Shown: in pieces, positions 35,901 through 47,600 of the stretch | Position numbering within the stretch: the stretch's first letter is position 1 | Layout: each line of letters starts with the position of its first letter | DNA from: Ptychodera flava | Lineage: Eukaryota; Hemichordata; Enteropneusta; Ptychoderidae | Direction of reading: 5' to 3' | DNA length: 64,000 nt | NCBI RefSeq assembly: GCF_041260155.1 | Contig: NC_091942.1 | Location: forward strand, 1,684,001-1,748,000 | Program-made: the position numbers and the translations under genes | Notes under the pieces: generated by a model | The model's input: only the letters and a program-made list of their open reading frames with translations | What the model was told of the DNA's origin: nothing | Database searches by the model: none

Positions 35901-38900
35901 GCTGTCATTTTTATTCAATAGGCTTTCAGATATTGTTCGGACAACTGACTGTGAAAACAGTTTAGGCTACAGAAAACAAAGGTGGGCGGGCGAGATAAAA
36001 GGTGGGCGGGCGAGATTAAAGGTGGGCGGCGACAAAAAGAAGCCGGGCGCACCGCCCGTCAAAAACCCCTCGTGGAGAACACTGGATCAAAAGACAGTGT
36101 GCCCAACTTCGAATGACATCGCAGGACAGTGTGCCCAACTATGAATGACATCACAGGACAGTGTGCCCAACTGTGAATGACATCAATTGCAAGCTGGATA
36201 AGATTCAGGGGGACATTTAGATTGAGATCAATTGCAAAGAGCTTTTAGAATCTTTACTGATAATCTCATTCATTAGTATCAGACTTTATATGGCTTTTGA
36301 TCTGGCCTTTTTCTATTGATTCTTGTGATGGATTTAGTGATCATACATTTTAAATTTATCCTTTCTATCTGTGATCAGTGATCACTGAATAATCATTTGA
36401 CAGGTTTGCATTGTGCATTTACTGTGTAGGTGTGAACAAACATTGAAGTGATCACTTACAATAATAAGAGAGTCAGTCATCACAACACTTTACTTTACCA
36501 ATATCTTGCAGTGGTTCTCATATTAACCTTTCCACACAGTGCAAAAGTACAGTTTCTCATCGAATATCCCACAATGTCTTCTCAAATTTGTGTCTGTTAG
36601 ATATTTATAGGGCACTTGTCAATGATGGTCTACATTTGCTTTTGAAATGTCAATGTCTGAAGATCACATCATGCTTCAGTACTGTAGTTGATATACCGTA
36701 CAGATAAACCATATTACCTTTGACAAATAAAATCATCTGCAATTCTCTCTGTCACTTTATATATTGCCATCTTAATTTACAAATTTTTCAGTGAACTGAA
36801 TGAACATATTGTCATGAACTTGACATTTGTTTCCAATGACCTTAATTTATTGTCATTTACTTGACACTTGTACACACAGAGAAAAATGTCATCATGTATT
36901 GTCATGCTAGGAATGCTTTATCATGCCTTTTCCTTTTGTACATTGCAGTCTCATCCAGCCTGTAGAGGACCAGACTTTATCAAGACCATGTTCAATGTTC
37001 ACAGTCAGAGTCCACTGGTTGCACACTTCCTGAACCAGAAGGGACTTCACTATGATGTTGGTACAAATGTGATTGTACAGAGAACTGAAGTCAAGAACCT
37101 GCCTCCATATCCTTTGCTGCCGTACACAGATTTATTGTGCTTCACTGTTCATGTCAATTCACCCTTCACCGCCATATATTTGGTACAGTTCCATTGTTTT
37201 CTGTTGCAAAGTTGAAACTCTACACAGTGCAATGGGGAGAATAGGGTATTAATCATAGGCAGAAAGCTTTAAGAGATGCTGAAATAGTCAAACTGCTTTG
37301 CAGGGCAATGTGCAATACAGTATGATACATAAGGATATAATTTTTTGTTTTCAGATTTTATCATAAGTGAATCCAAGGTAATGATGCAACTCATGACATT
37401 CATATATTAGCAAGTCCATCTTACATTATAGAAATGCAATTGAGTTTAGTGTGCATGCGATATAATTATTAACGTTTCCAAATTTAGTCAAAATATCAGA
37501 AACTTTGATACTTTTTCAAGGTATACCCATTCATGTTCCTAAGCATTGATTTCGACCGCTGTTTCGGTAAATTTTCTTGTGAAATAGCAAATATCCACTT
37601 CTAATTTTGTTAAAACATAAAGAGATTTTCTGCAAAACCTGAAACACCAACGAGATTTTTCATAAGGCCCTGCTAATCAGTTTGTTTTTCAGTGCATAGT
37701 AAGACATCCTAGCAAACTGATCAATTTTATTAGTTGTACAGTCTGTGAGTGTGAATACAATCCGAACCCAAAAATGTGAGGAAAGCCAAGGAAACGATAT
37801 AATCACATTGTGCAAGACTGTGTTTGGAACACTGCCAGTACTAGAAAGCACACATGCCTTGAATCCTCAAGTCTGGTACAGTCTTAAATGGAATTGCACT
37901 GACAGGATTAGAGCTGTGTACCTAGGAATTTATTTTGGGATTTTATTCAAGGGAGATTAGAGGAGAGGATTTCATGGAAGGGATTTATGGAAGGAATTTA
38001 TGGAAGGGATTGTATTAATGGAAGTTGAGAAAGAAGGAAACTACCGGTACATGTAATGGTTGTCTGCTAAGAGAGGAAGAAATTATATTTATTGATTTTG
38101 AGAGAGGATTGTGTCTGTAGGGTGTGTGGGCAGGACTTCAGTTTTTAGATGAGAATTACATTTTTTTTTTGTGTAGGGGAAAATACAGTAATATGCTGAG
38201 TTACTGAAAGCTCTACAGTAATTACAACTTAACAGCACATGCAGGTTCGTTCATTTTAGAGATTTCAAAATTATGCACACACACACACACCCACACATAT
38301 ATATATATATACACTATACAGGCAGACATGTTAGGGTCAGAGACACCGACGAGACATCTGCAGGGACAGTTATGCAATATCTACATTTGATAGACAGAGA
38401 TATTCAAACTTGATAATCTTGAAGCAACTGTCTTAGATACCGTGACAATGAGAAGGAATACATTGTGACAAACTTTGTCTGCTTGTTGGTGAAACTTTCA
38501 AGTAGGAGAGTGTTTTATCCACTTTCACCACCTTTTCAGTTTCAGTGTTTTACAATACACAAGTCCTTACATTGAAATGTTGCAATCATCAATGCTTACG
38601 ATTCAGTTCGGATGAACTGTTTTACATTCAAATTTGCACATAGACAATCAATGCATGTCTATCCTTTCCTGTTCAGAGAGCAAAATCGTTACCTGCAGTG
38701 ATCTGGAACTGATACTTAGAGTCTGGCTGTGGTTAGTCTTGCCTGATTTCACAGTTGATTTATACAAATAATATACAAATACAATTGGTATTTTACTCAG
38801 TATAAACTCAAGACAAATTAAATATCTGTGAATGGCCAGCCAAGCACATCATCAAGCCCAGCGGTATTGAACCATTAATCATGACACTACTGTGATAACA

Positions 38901-41900
38901 CAAGTTTTCAGACATACATGTACATCCAGACTGTTACAGGTGTTGTAAATTTAGAACCATGAAGGTCTAAACAGAGAAGGATGTTGAATTGCTGAGCACT
39001 ACATGTACTGATGGATGTGGAGAATAATTCAAAGCCTGCAAAATTGTCAATCAGGGCTTTTTAATCAGTAAAATGACTTAATTGTGAGTATTCTTTGAGA
39101 TCAGGTTTCTGGTACTTTTTCATCTTTTATGGAGATTTTCCATTTTATCAGTTGACCCTCGCTTTAATTTTTCTATAGTATGAAATATTCATGGAACATG
39201 GACCAGCAAAGTTACTGCTTTAATTTGTAAAGGTCACATTTCTTCTGAGTGTTATGTTGTTCTTGACTAATGTTTGAAATATAACAGAGTGCTTTGTGCT
39301 GTCAGAGATATTGCACAAATGCAGTTTGTTAAATTAAATCTCTAATCGGAACCAGAAGTATTCACGACAATCTCAAATTTCATGCTTTCATTATTCAACT
39401 TATGATCTGCCACACATTTCCTTAAATTTCAAGATTTCTAATTTCAAACTTTTAAAATTGCTTCAAAGTGAAATACTTTGATAAATATAACTACACTCAA
39501 TTGTAAATATCCATACTGTATGTAATAGCAGCTAGCATTCATTAAAAGTTAGTCCATAGCCAAATACCCATTCTCAAATACCCATAAAACTAGCTTTATT
39601 TGTATTGTTTGTGTATTTGAGAAAGAAAAACAAAACAGAAAAAATTACATGAAGCACAAAAATAAATAAACAAGCAACATTTTGACAAGGGCAAAACATT
39701 TTGTAACTCATTAAGCAATTCACAAAAGATGCACAGTTTTTTCCAATTCTGAACACTTCTGATGGAAATCTAGAACACGAGACCTCATTGTGTCAAGTCT
39801 TGCATTGACACTCTCAAGTAGGCTGTAATCTTCATATTGCCCATTACTGTCAAACCAGTGCTAATTTATCATAGTGCAGACATCAAGATGGATTTCAGTG
39901 TCATCACTTTCCTGGAATTGAAGGTTTGTTTTCTTTTTCTGGTCAAGCACTGTCACACTCCATAGTGTCAAATACCGCAATGTGCTCCGTCTCTGAGTCA
40001 TTAACCATCACATCTTACAACAGCTATGCTCCTCTATCAGTTTGTCACGTATTGCCAATTATTTTTCTGTTTTACATCTGTATACAAGTTTAGAAACAGA
40101 AAAGACGGTTTTTTCATCTGTATGTAAGTTGAGCAATCTGTTGTATACTCTGTCTACCCGATATATCCAGGGTCAGGCTTCACTTCATTCAAGGCGTTCG
40201 TTAGATGATGTGTCATTTCATGTTGTGAAGTGTGTTCTCTGTTGATGACAATGAAGGCTATTGAAAATCCCAGGAAACTCATCAATACAAGCAGCTGCAG
40301 TTGTAACACACTTCATAATCACTGCCACACCTATTGAGAGTGTCTCCTAGCCCTCACAGCATATCCGTTAATTAGTGTAGCACCTGTACAGGCTAATTCA
40401 TTCATATATCTAGTTGTGATGCATACATGTTAAGCCAACCCTTTTTACACAAGATGCGTTTGACACTCTCATCTAGAGAGACGTGTCATTTCATAGTGTG
40501 AAAAGAGTGAGTGTTGATTTGATCAGATTTAAGATGTGGTGAATGTGTGAAAACTTCAAAGGCTTTGCGATGGCAATCAGTGATAGAAACATCCCATGTG
40601 TAGATCCATGCCTATAAAAGTGTGAATTTTCTCACCCTTGCTATCATCATCATCTTTTACAATCTCTGCATCAATGAGAATGCTGGAAATGCACGTACTA
40701 GCAATGACACAGATTTGTTTTACATAATCCAATCAAGTCAGGATTGAGGACGATACAAGCAAATTTTCCATTTTCTGTCTGCCTAAAGCCCAATCTATTT
40801 AACATACTCAGAGGAAAAGATGGATTACTTTTCAGAGAGAGAATTGTGTGAGCATTCAACTGGAAGGTACTCTGAAGGTGACAAGTAGAGGTGGTATTGA
40901 GAAATGGAGAGACTCCTTGTCTTACTAAAGTGTCACTTTTAGCACTGATGTTCATTCTTATCTTGCCAATCTCTGGCAAACCAAGGACACAATGTTTTAA
41001 GCAGGCCAGAGAGTGTCTTAGGCTTTCAGAATGTTTGGGTCGATTGTGTAGGTAACATCCCAAATTTAGTCAAAGCAAAATGTTCAAATTTGTCATTGAT
41101 TTTTGAGTCAGGCAAGTCAGTATGTCACTGTTTTCATAAATAGAATATTCTTTCCATTTTTTGACTTGAAAGTCCACTATACAACCTGTGAAGATTCTAG
41201 TTTCACCAACATACCTAACTGAACACAGCAATGAGAGAAGATAAATTTTGTACCAGATTCACCCCATCTTTTCCTCCACCTATTTGTGATCCAAGGTGAC
41301 CTTGGATCACAAATACTGAAATGAAATAGTATGCAGAGAAAATTCCTTCAACCGTAAATGAAACTCTGCTAATAATGAACTAATATATCCCAGCACAACG
41401 GTTGTATCTCTCAGTCCAGACAGAGCAGATACCCCATGCTGCCGTAAAGTGAGCAAAGATAAAAGTGGAGTCCAACAGAAGCTTAAACAGAGCACAATAA
41501 TGTGTCATGTGCACCACAGACATTAAATTTGAAATGCTATCGGCTGAGTATAATATTTTGAGATGGTCTCGAAATCAGGTAGTGTGATGTCTGTATCTGG
41601 TTGACATGTATTCTGTCAATGAGCTTTCACCATTGTTAAGGCAATTACAGTGGTAAAACTAGAGTTTGATAATGAATTTTTTGTAATAAATGAATGTAAA
41701 GATAGCCCTAATTCAGACACAAAAGATTTGTAATAAATGAATGTAAAGATAGCCCTAATTCAGACACAAAAGATTTGTAATAAATGAATGTAAAGATAGC
41801 CCTAATTCAGACACAAAAGATTTGTAATAAATGAATGTAAAGATAGCCCTAATTCAGACACAAAAGATCATAGTACTGTCTGATACTGTATGCAGATTGC

Positions 41901-44643
41901 CTTATGATTAAGTCATGGAGCAGCAACACTTGGAGTAACATCACACTCTTTGGTGTAAATTTATTAAGTTAAAGTTATTTTACATGGCTGTCATTCTCCA
42001 GTTTGGTTTAAGCCCATTGTTTGTAATGTTATGGTTAGATTTTATGTACAATAGTTCGGAGGTGGAAAGTTATAACAGTGAGGTTGAAAACATCAATACA
42101 GTCTTTTCATTGTGATTTTCTATGACAGAATGGTCCTGTTAGTTATGGAAAAACAAAGTATAGATCCTGTCAATAGCTCAGTTTTGTAATCAGATTCAAT
42201 ACCTATACTTTGGAACACTATTCAGCCTATAATGGCTTGCATCTACTCTGATTTGTGAAAACTAAAAACACTGAATTCAAAGATTCTGAATTCTGTTTGT
42301 TCAGGAATGGAAGTTCCTCTATGTGAAAGCTTTATTTTTTTTCTTGTGACAAATCGTGAAATATGTTTCATTGGCCCTAGGCAGGGTCTTTCAGTTTGCT
42401 TTCTAGTTGATTTCAATGCAGGTGTAGCTGTAATGAGTTGAGGGTCTCTTCTGGACAAAACAAGTGTAAGAAATGAAAATGTGTTACATGCAGTCATGCA
42501 TCAAAGACAGATGACACAGCATTGTGTGTTATTAAGTGTGTATTCAGTGAGTTGTAAAATAAATGTTAGAAAGCCATCTGGTAATAGGGAGCCGCTGAAT
42601 CTTGAAATAACTGACTTTATAACATAGCGTGCATTGCAGACAAGAATGGTATAACCTGTTCTGTCCCTTTTTTTAGCTCCGCTGTCAGCGACGCGGAGCT
42701 TATCAAATAGGTTGATTTTCCGTCGTCGTCCGTCGTCGTCCGTCGTCCGTCGTCCGTCGTCGTCGTCGTCCGTCAACAATTGCCTTCTCCTCTGAAACTG
42801 CAAGTCCAATTGCTTTGAAATTTTATATGCAGTTCACTTGGGGTGACCACACTTAAGTTTGTTCAAGTTGTGGTGAAATTTGCATATTTGTATTTTTGGG
42901 GCAATTTTTGGTGTTTTTGGTAAAAAAATCTTCTTCTCTGAAACCCCTTGTCCGATTGCTTTGAAATTTGATATGCAGTTTACTTAGGGTGACTTCAGTC
43001 AGATTTGTTCAAATCGTGGTGAAATTTGCATATTTGTATTTTTAAGGCAATTTTTGTCATTTTTGGTAAAAAAATCTTTAAAAATCTTCTTCTTCAAAAC
43101 TACCTGTCAGATAGCTTTGATATTTGGTACATATGTCCCTAGGGATGATCTATTTCAGATTTGTTCAAATTGTGCAGAAATATGCAAATTTGCATTTTGA
43201 CGGCAATTTTTGCCAATTTTGGTCAAAAAATGTATTTCTCAAAAAGTAATGGTCTAATAGTTTTGAAATTTGGTATACACGTTTCTATAGATGAACTGAG
43301 TAATATATATTGAATTTCTGATGAAATCTGAAATTTTGTATTTTTGGGGCAATTTTCGCCATTTTTGTTCAAAAAATGTGTATTTTCAAAACTATTTATC
43401 TGATAGCTTTGAAATTTGGTATACAGGTTCCTACAGATAAACTACATGATATGTATTGAAATTGTGATGAAATCTGCAATTTTGTATTTTTGGGGCAATT
43501 TGTTGCCATTTTTGGTCAAAAAATGTGTATTTCCAAAACTACTCATCTGATAGCTTTGCAATTTGGTATACAGGTTTTACAGATCACCTGAATGACATTT
43601 GTTGAAATTATGATGAAATCTGCAATTTTGTAATTTTTGGGCAATTTTTGCCATTTTTGGTCAAAAAATGTGTTTCTCAAAAATTAGTGGTCTGATAGCT
43701 TTGGAATTTGGTATACAGGTTTCTACAGATGAGTTCAGTAATATATAATGAATTTCTGATGAAATCTGTAATTTTGTATTTTGGGGCAATTTTTGCCATT
43801 TTTGGTCAAAACCTGTATTTCCAAAACTAGTCATCCGATAGCTTTGAAATTTGGTATACAGGTTTCTATAGATGAACTAAATGATATTTATTAAAAAATA
43901 ATGATGAAATCTGCAATTTTGAATTTTTGGGGCAATTTTTCCCATTTTTGGTCAAAAAATGTGTTTCTCAAAAAAGTACTGGTCTAACAGCTTTGAAATT
44001 TGGTATACAGGTTTCTATATGTGAAGTTATGAACTAAATTTGATCTCTTGAAATTATGATGAAATCTGCAGTTTCATTTTTCGGGGCAATTGTTGCCATC
44101 TTTGGTCAGAAAATTTTATTCTCAAAAAACTACTCATCAGATAGCTTTGGTTGACATGTTCTTAGGGATGATCCGATGTGATATATTCAAAGTATGATGA
44201 AATCTTCAATTGTGTATTTTTGCAGCTTATTTTAGCCACTTTTTTCTGGCCTCTGCATTGAGCTATCAAAGATTTCCACCTTCCTAATCAACATGTGTAA
44301 AAAATAGTTATTCTCTACATAAACACAGCGGAGCTATATCGGCCGCTAGGTCGCTTGTCTGTACTTGGATTGACCCATTCATTTGAAAATAGTGGGAATG
44401 AACCACAGCCATGTGATGAAAGGGTGAAATCACATGATGTGCTTCAAACTAAAGCAAGTTTTGTGTATATCTCTGGTTATATTTGTGCTGAAATGCCAGT
44501 GTGTTCTGTAGAAAATCAAACTAACACCACTCAAATATGAAAAGGAATTTATTTATCTTGCATTGTTCTTGTATACATGTAAGTCCATTGTTGCTTTAGA
44601 AGTGCCAGACATATATTATTGGGAGGGGGGAATTGAGGATTGG

Positions 44644-44690
<47 letters not shown>

Positions 44691-47600
44691 GGAGAAGTAC
44701 AATGCTAAATGATGAATCAAACCGTAAGTCAAATTAAAATATTAAAAAATCCAAAGACTGAATGCCTTTTACTAGACTGTTATGATGTAGCTGTTAAAAA
44801 TACAAATGGAAAAGTTCAGAGTTTTTCTGACTTATTCTCAAGAAATCCAGATTTTCCAATCATAGAATAAGTGTAAAGACACTGGGTAAGGTGACATATG
44901 TTGAGAATTTAGCAACTTCTCTATGACAGACAACACGAAAGTATTAAGACAGCAGAGCCAGCTATCAATCATGGAAATTTGACAGGTGACATGTCGGTAA
45001 TATGCAAATAAGTTACAATTTCTAAAATGGCTGTAGTACACATGAAAGAGTCTTTACCATTCTTCCAGAAATCATTCAATATAAAACCATGTATATGTAT
45101 ATTTGCATGTAATTTGATTAACAAAGCTGATTGGGAAAAGCTCCCTTTGTCCAGATTTCTCATTCACATGCTAAAAAGCATTTCTCTCCATAAAGTGAAC
45201 ATGCAGTTTACATTCCCACTGGAGGAAATTCCAAAAACATGCCACTTACTTATAGATTGGTTCACGCTATTCACTGTGCCAGCCTTTGGGCCATGTTGCA
45301 TTTTTCAGTAGCTGTACACAATGACAATCCAGGCGATGAAATATTCATCAACTTCTCAATGATTTATTTACTTGTATCATTGCCCACAGCAATATAATCC
45401 AGTGACAAAATTGTCAATATCAGATTAGATTTCAACTGAGCCGCTGTTGTCATCAATGTATGGTGTGCCGTCCATCAATTATGTATTTATTTTATTTCAC
45501 AAGTAAATCCGTACTGAAGAAGAGCCAGTCATCTGTCTACCTTGTGACTTTTCTCAGTTTCTTTAATAACATCCAGTTTTGACAGTAGAGAAACAAATTA
45601 TTGATCATAGTTTCACAGCTTTGAACTGCTATGAATGATGTTCTTGAACTCCCCTCAAGCTTACAAGATCAAAAAAGCAAGTTTGTTATTCTCAGTGATG
45701 ACTTCTTTACCTTAGACATTTCCATGTAGAGGACAGTTTATTGAAAATTACGATTTTTGCTAAAGTCAGTTTAGTATTTTTATGTCATATCACAGTTGAT
45801 AGTTATACTGCAACATAACCATAATATTGTTTGCAGTAGTACAATCAGACCAGAACATGTTAACAACATGTAGATGGTTCAAATGTTTTACAATGTTTTC
45901 AATGAAAATAGTGTTTAAAGTTTGTAAATATTCTGTGAATCAAGCCTCAATTCTTTAATGTTTCTGATGAGTGAGAGACTGGACAGTTTTCAACCAAAAG
46001 AAGGAAAAATCAGATACCTGATTTAATCACGCTTAGTAAGCCTTATACAGCATAAATTGCTTTATCACAAGGTGGCAAATAACACTATAAACTGAAATTT
46101 GTGAAAAGCAATAAAATACTGTTAAACTATACATTAATGGCTGTAACTTCTCCAAAGTGATATGTTTGTATGTAAAACATGTTTTCCGAAAGGAATATGA
46201 TTTCTTTAAAACTCTTTTTCAAGGCTGCAAGCAAACAACGATGCTGTGGTTAAGATGAACACTTGATAATGCCTTGTTCACATGATATTTGCATTGTGCA
46301 TGTGAAGAATATTTTGTCGTCAAAGTCAATACATATTTTTTCTAGGCCTTTTGATTCTTCTCAATCTTCAATTCTAATTCACAATGCAACACTAAATATT
46401 CTTGTTAGAAAGCATTTGTCAAAGTTCTAGTTAGCAATTAAAGTGACAGGCCCAGCAATTGAGAGTGTAATCAACAATTGTCAAAAGCTATGAGATTAAC
46501 TATGAAGTTCACATCCCTTGACAGTTTTGTTGTGAAATCTCTTCCATGACCAGTATAAGGGGCAAATTTCATGCCTTCATCAGTTCCTCTCTCCAAAAAA
46601 GTGTCATGACCATAAATTTTTCATGTGAAACCAAGCTCTCTGTTATTTTCACAGCGTAAGAAATGTCATTCCTTACATATCACTCTCTAGTAAGACTTTT
46701 TGCTACTTTCAAATTCTATAAAATATTCCTTACACTGATAAAGTAATGGAAAGGGAATTGCACCAAGTGAAAGATTTCCATCTAGAAATATGCAAATTAC
46801 ATTTCCAGTGCTTTGATATGCTAATATGATAATATATATTCATAGATGTAGAGGGAAAGTTGCTGAAAATTGTTGGTAATTTACATATCAATTTTATGGA
46901 CCAGATATGATCATGTAGCAATTATTTTCTTGAAACCAGGTGCTGACTACTACAAACATTACCAGGTCCTGTAATTTGAAAGAATGTAGTTGTTTCTCAT
47001 TGGATTACTTTTGTATCATACAAGTCTTTCACAGTTTCAGTAAATCCAATTGCTGAGAATGAATCGGGTACTGATATTACATTCATCAGGCAAGTATTAA
47101 CCAAAAGTTAATTTATCGCCCTTAGCCTTCGGTTGTATTAACAACCTTTGTGGGCATGAATAAGTTGATCCCTGGAGAAATAAAATTCCATTTTGATCGG
47201 ATTATCGCGTGCCTCTGTAATGAATGCAGAGATTTTGGGGAGAGAAAAGCTTAAACAAGAATCAATAATTGAGAGAAAATGACCGTCTGTTTGAAAGAGA
47301 TTTCTTGTAAGCTTTCTTCGATCAGCCAGTATGAAACCGTAAAAAGCTTTTCTTTGTCAGTTGGAATTAGGTGCAAAGCGTGTTTCAGTGTTTTAACAAG
47401 ATGGTGGCATTTGGCAGAATGTTCATCCAGGTGATTCGTTGGTTGTCATGGCAACAGCTTTGACTTTTAATGGAATGTTAATAGCCACAACCTGTTATCA
47501 GTTGTAGAGTTTGATTTCTAAGTCTTAATGTAAATCTGGTGACATACATGATAAAGCTATTTTGACAGTTTATAGAATTCATGTCCCCAATACATTTACA

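Larger units (their letters stand above)
28034..36084. mobile_element. 8.05 kb DNA transposon carrying a large minisatellite, in FAM227A intron 9
   Basis: Ends CAGTGTTCTCCAC at 28034 and the inverted copy ending at 36084, with G/C-rich GGGCGG blocks just inside each. It is flanked by a perfect 10-bp direct repeat GATCAAAAGA (28024-28033 and 36085-36094). Inside are unique CpG-containing sequence (28450-29390), the minisatellite array (29390-34620) and a smaller nested inverted-repeat element (35011-35802). I see no full transposase. The CAGTG end resembles hAT elements, but the 10-bp duplication fits Mutator-like elements better; the superfamily is open. Its removal would leave an intron of about 1.4 kb. 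Confidence 0.75.

Noticed and set aside
37122..37215. GT donor at 37122 or continued exon 10 to 37215
   Set aside because: Neither gives an in-frame join to exon 11 at its AG, whereas the U12 AT-AC borders do.
42501..42809. Frame with a DDDDDGRRTTDDDGRRR peptide
   Set aside because: Translation of the CGTCGTC simple repeat at the left end of the 42.7 kb element.
45027..45311. 94-codon plus-strand open frame in intron 10
   Set aside because: No motif, no splice context, and length within chance for this composition.
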